From Candidatus Gastranaerophilales bacterium (GTDB taxonomy: Bacteria; Cyanobacteriota; Vampirovibrionia; Gastranaerophilales; Gastranaerophilaceae): a stretch of 5,611 bases of DNA. Numbering within the stretch: position 1 is the first letter of the stretch; each line of letters starts with the position of its first letter. Positions 5,141-5,611 of the stretch are shown piece by piece. Location: contig QAMI01000024.1 of NCBI GenBank assembly GCA_003150395.1, positions 1 to 5,611 of the forward strand, in the 5' to 3' direction. A program made the position numbers and the translations under genes. The notes beneath the pieces were generated by a model that made no database searches, had not been told where the DNA came from, and saw only the letters and a list, made by a program, of their open reading frames with translations.

Positions 5141-5611
5141 AATCCAGGATTGATAAAGACAATTTCCATCCGGACACCAGCGTTGTTTTTCAATAATATC
5201 CGCCCTAGGAAGGATTTGCGTTATGTTTGAAATATATTTATTACTGTTATCATTATTCGCTCCAAACATCATAACAAACCTGTCTTTTCCAAGCTTATTC
5301 GGATTTTTAAAGCCGTTTACGTCAACAAGAATAGGATATTCGGTATTATTATATAGATACCAGGCTATCCCTGATGTATCTATAAATGCATAGCTACTTG
5401 CCCTGCAACCCACCCAATCCGGCGCAGACCCAATTCCTGCCTGCCCATTATTACACTCCCAGCATTCCTCTGCATTGTTATCAAAACAGGTTTTACTTGT
5501 TTTGATATATTTTGATAGAGTTTTAAAATTTTCTCCAACAGCAGGGGTATAACTAACCCCATCAACAACTGATTGCGGACTCATATCGACCAACTCTCCG
5601 TTTTCAAACGC
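5132..5611 (-). CDS. Type IV pilin-like / pseudopilin protein, C-terminal part (5' end beyond the window)
   Basis: The frame is open to the right edge, giving 159 visible residues beginning AFENGELVDMSPQ. The in-frame TTG at 5593 is an ordinary leucine codon within the gene, not its start, so the prepilin signal and hydrophobic helix are missing. The visible part looks like an exported globular head. Around residues 73-112 it has SYAFIDTSGIAWYLY followed by VDVNGFKNPN..GKDRF, a pattern I recall from the many small type II secretion/type IV pilin-like proteins of Gastranaerophilales; the Asp/Asn-rich loop resembles the calcium loop of GspG-type pseudopilins. Six cysteines (visible residues 42, 50, 53, 69, 146, 151) could form three disulfides outside the cytoplasm. 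It ends CPDGNCLYQSWILK with a TGA at 5134-5132. Assignment to the pilin-like group rests on this head motif, because the diagnostic N-terminus lies outside the window. The exact role (minor pilin, secretion pseudopilin or DNA uptake) is unknown. Confidence 0.65.
   Translation of the reverse strand, partial: AFENGELVDMSPQSVVDGVSYTPAVGENFKTLSKYIKTSKTCFDNNAEECWECNNGQAGIGSAPDWVGCRASSYAFIDTSGIAWYLYNNTEYPILVDVNGFKNPNKLGKDRFVMMFGANNDNSNKYISNITQILPRADIIEKQRWCPDGNCLYQSWILK

Noticed and set aside
5141..5151. AATCC-A-GGATT inverted repeat just after the stress protein stop
   Set aside because: A one-base loop cannot form an RNA hairpin, no T-run follows, and it lies in the pseudopilin coding sequence.
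5380..5568. 62-residue minus-strand frame
   Set aside because: It is in a different frame from the pseudopilin head, whose cysteines and DVNG motif show the true reading frame.

Overview
This AT-rich window holds six genes. Four run on the minus strand as a probable operon, read from right to left: an alternative sigma-70 family factor (4140-3529), glycine dehydrogenase subunit 2 gcvPB (3523-2069), a CoA-activase / 2-hydroxyacyl-CoA dehydratase-related iron-sulfur protein (2030-867), and a six-helix membrane protein that runs off the left edge (823-1). The gaps between them are 5, 38 and 43 bases, with no convincing intrinsic terminator. A tandem universal stress protein (4274-5140) is divergent from the sigma gene. 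The C-terminal part of a type IV pilin-like or pseudopilin protein (5611-5132, minus strand) converges on it with a 9-base overlap and runs off the right edge.

Organism: the low GC content, TTG start, standard code and the gene types suggest an anaerobic gut-type bacterium. The pseudopilin's VDVNGFKNPN..GKD motif is one I associate with Candidatus Gastranaerophilales (Vampirovibrionia, formerly Melainabacteria). This is recall plus inference, not a database result. The oxygen-sensitive type of Fe-S protein (DUF2229/HgdB-like) and the two-subunit glycine decarboxylase fit an anaerobe.

Regulation: the 133-base divergent spacer (4141-4273) contains all recognisable start signals. A minus-strand promoter with a perfect TATAAT at 4240-4235 and TTGTTT 17 bases upstream reads into the sigma operon. 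A second TATAAT lies at 4201-4196. A weaker plus-strand promoter and a strong AAGGAG ribosome site serve the stress protein. The two promoters overlap face to face.

How the genes might work together: GcvPB is the catalytic half of the glycine cleavage P-protein, yet gcvPA, gcvH and gcvT are not in the window, and the gene directly upstream is a sigma factor whose 3' end carries the likely gcvPB ribosome site. A regulator, a glycine-decarboxylase subunit, an Fe-S activase-like protein and a membrane protein expressed together is the least expected arrangement here and the best lead. I see no CRISPR array, RNA gene, insertion sequence or phage module.
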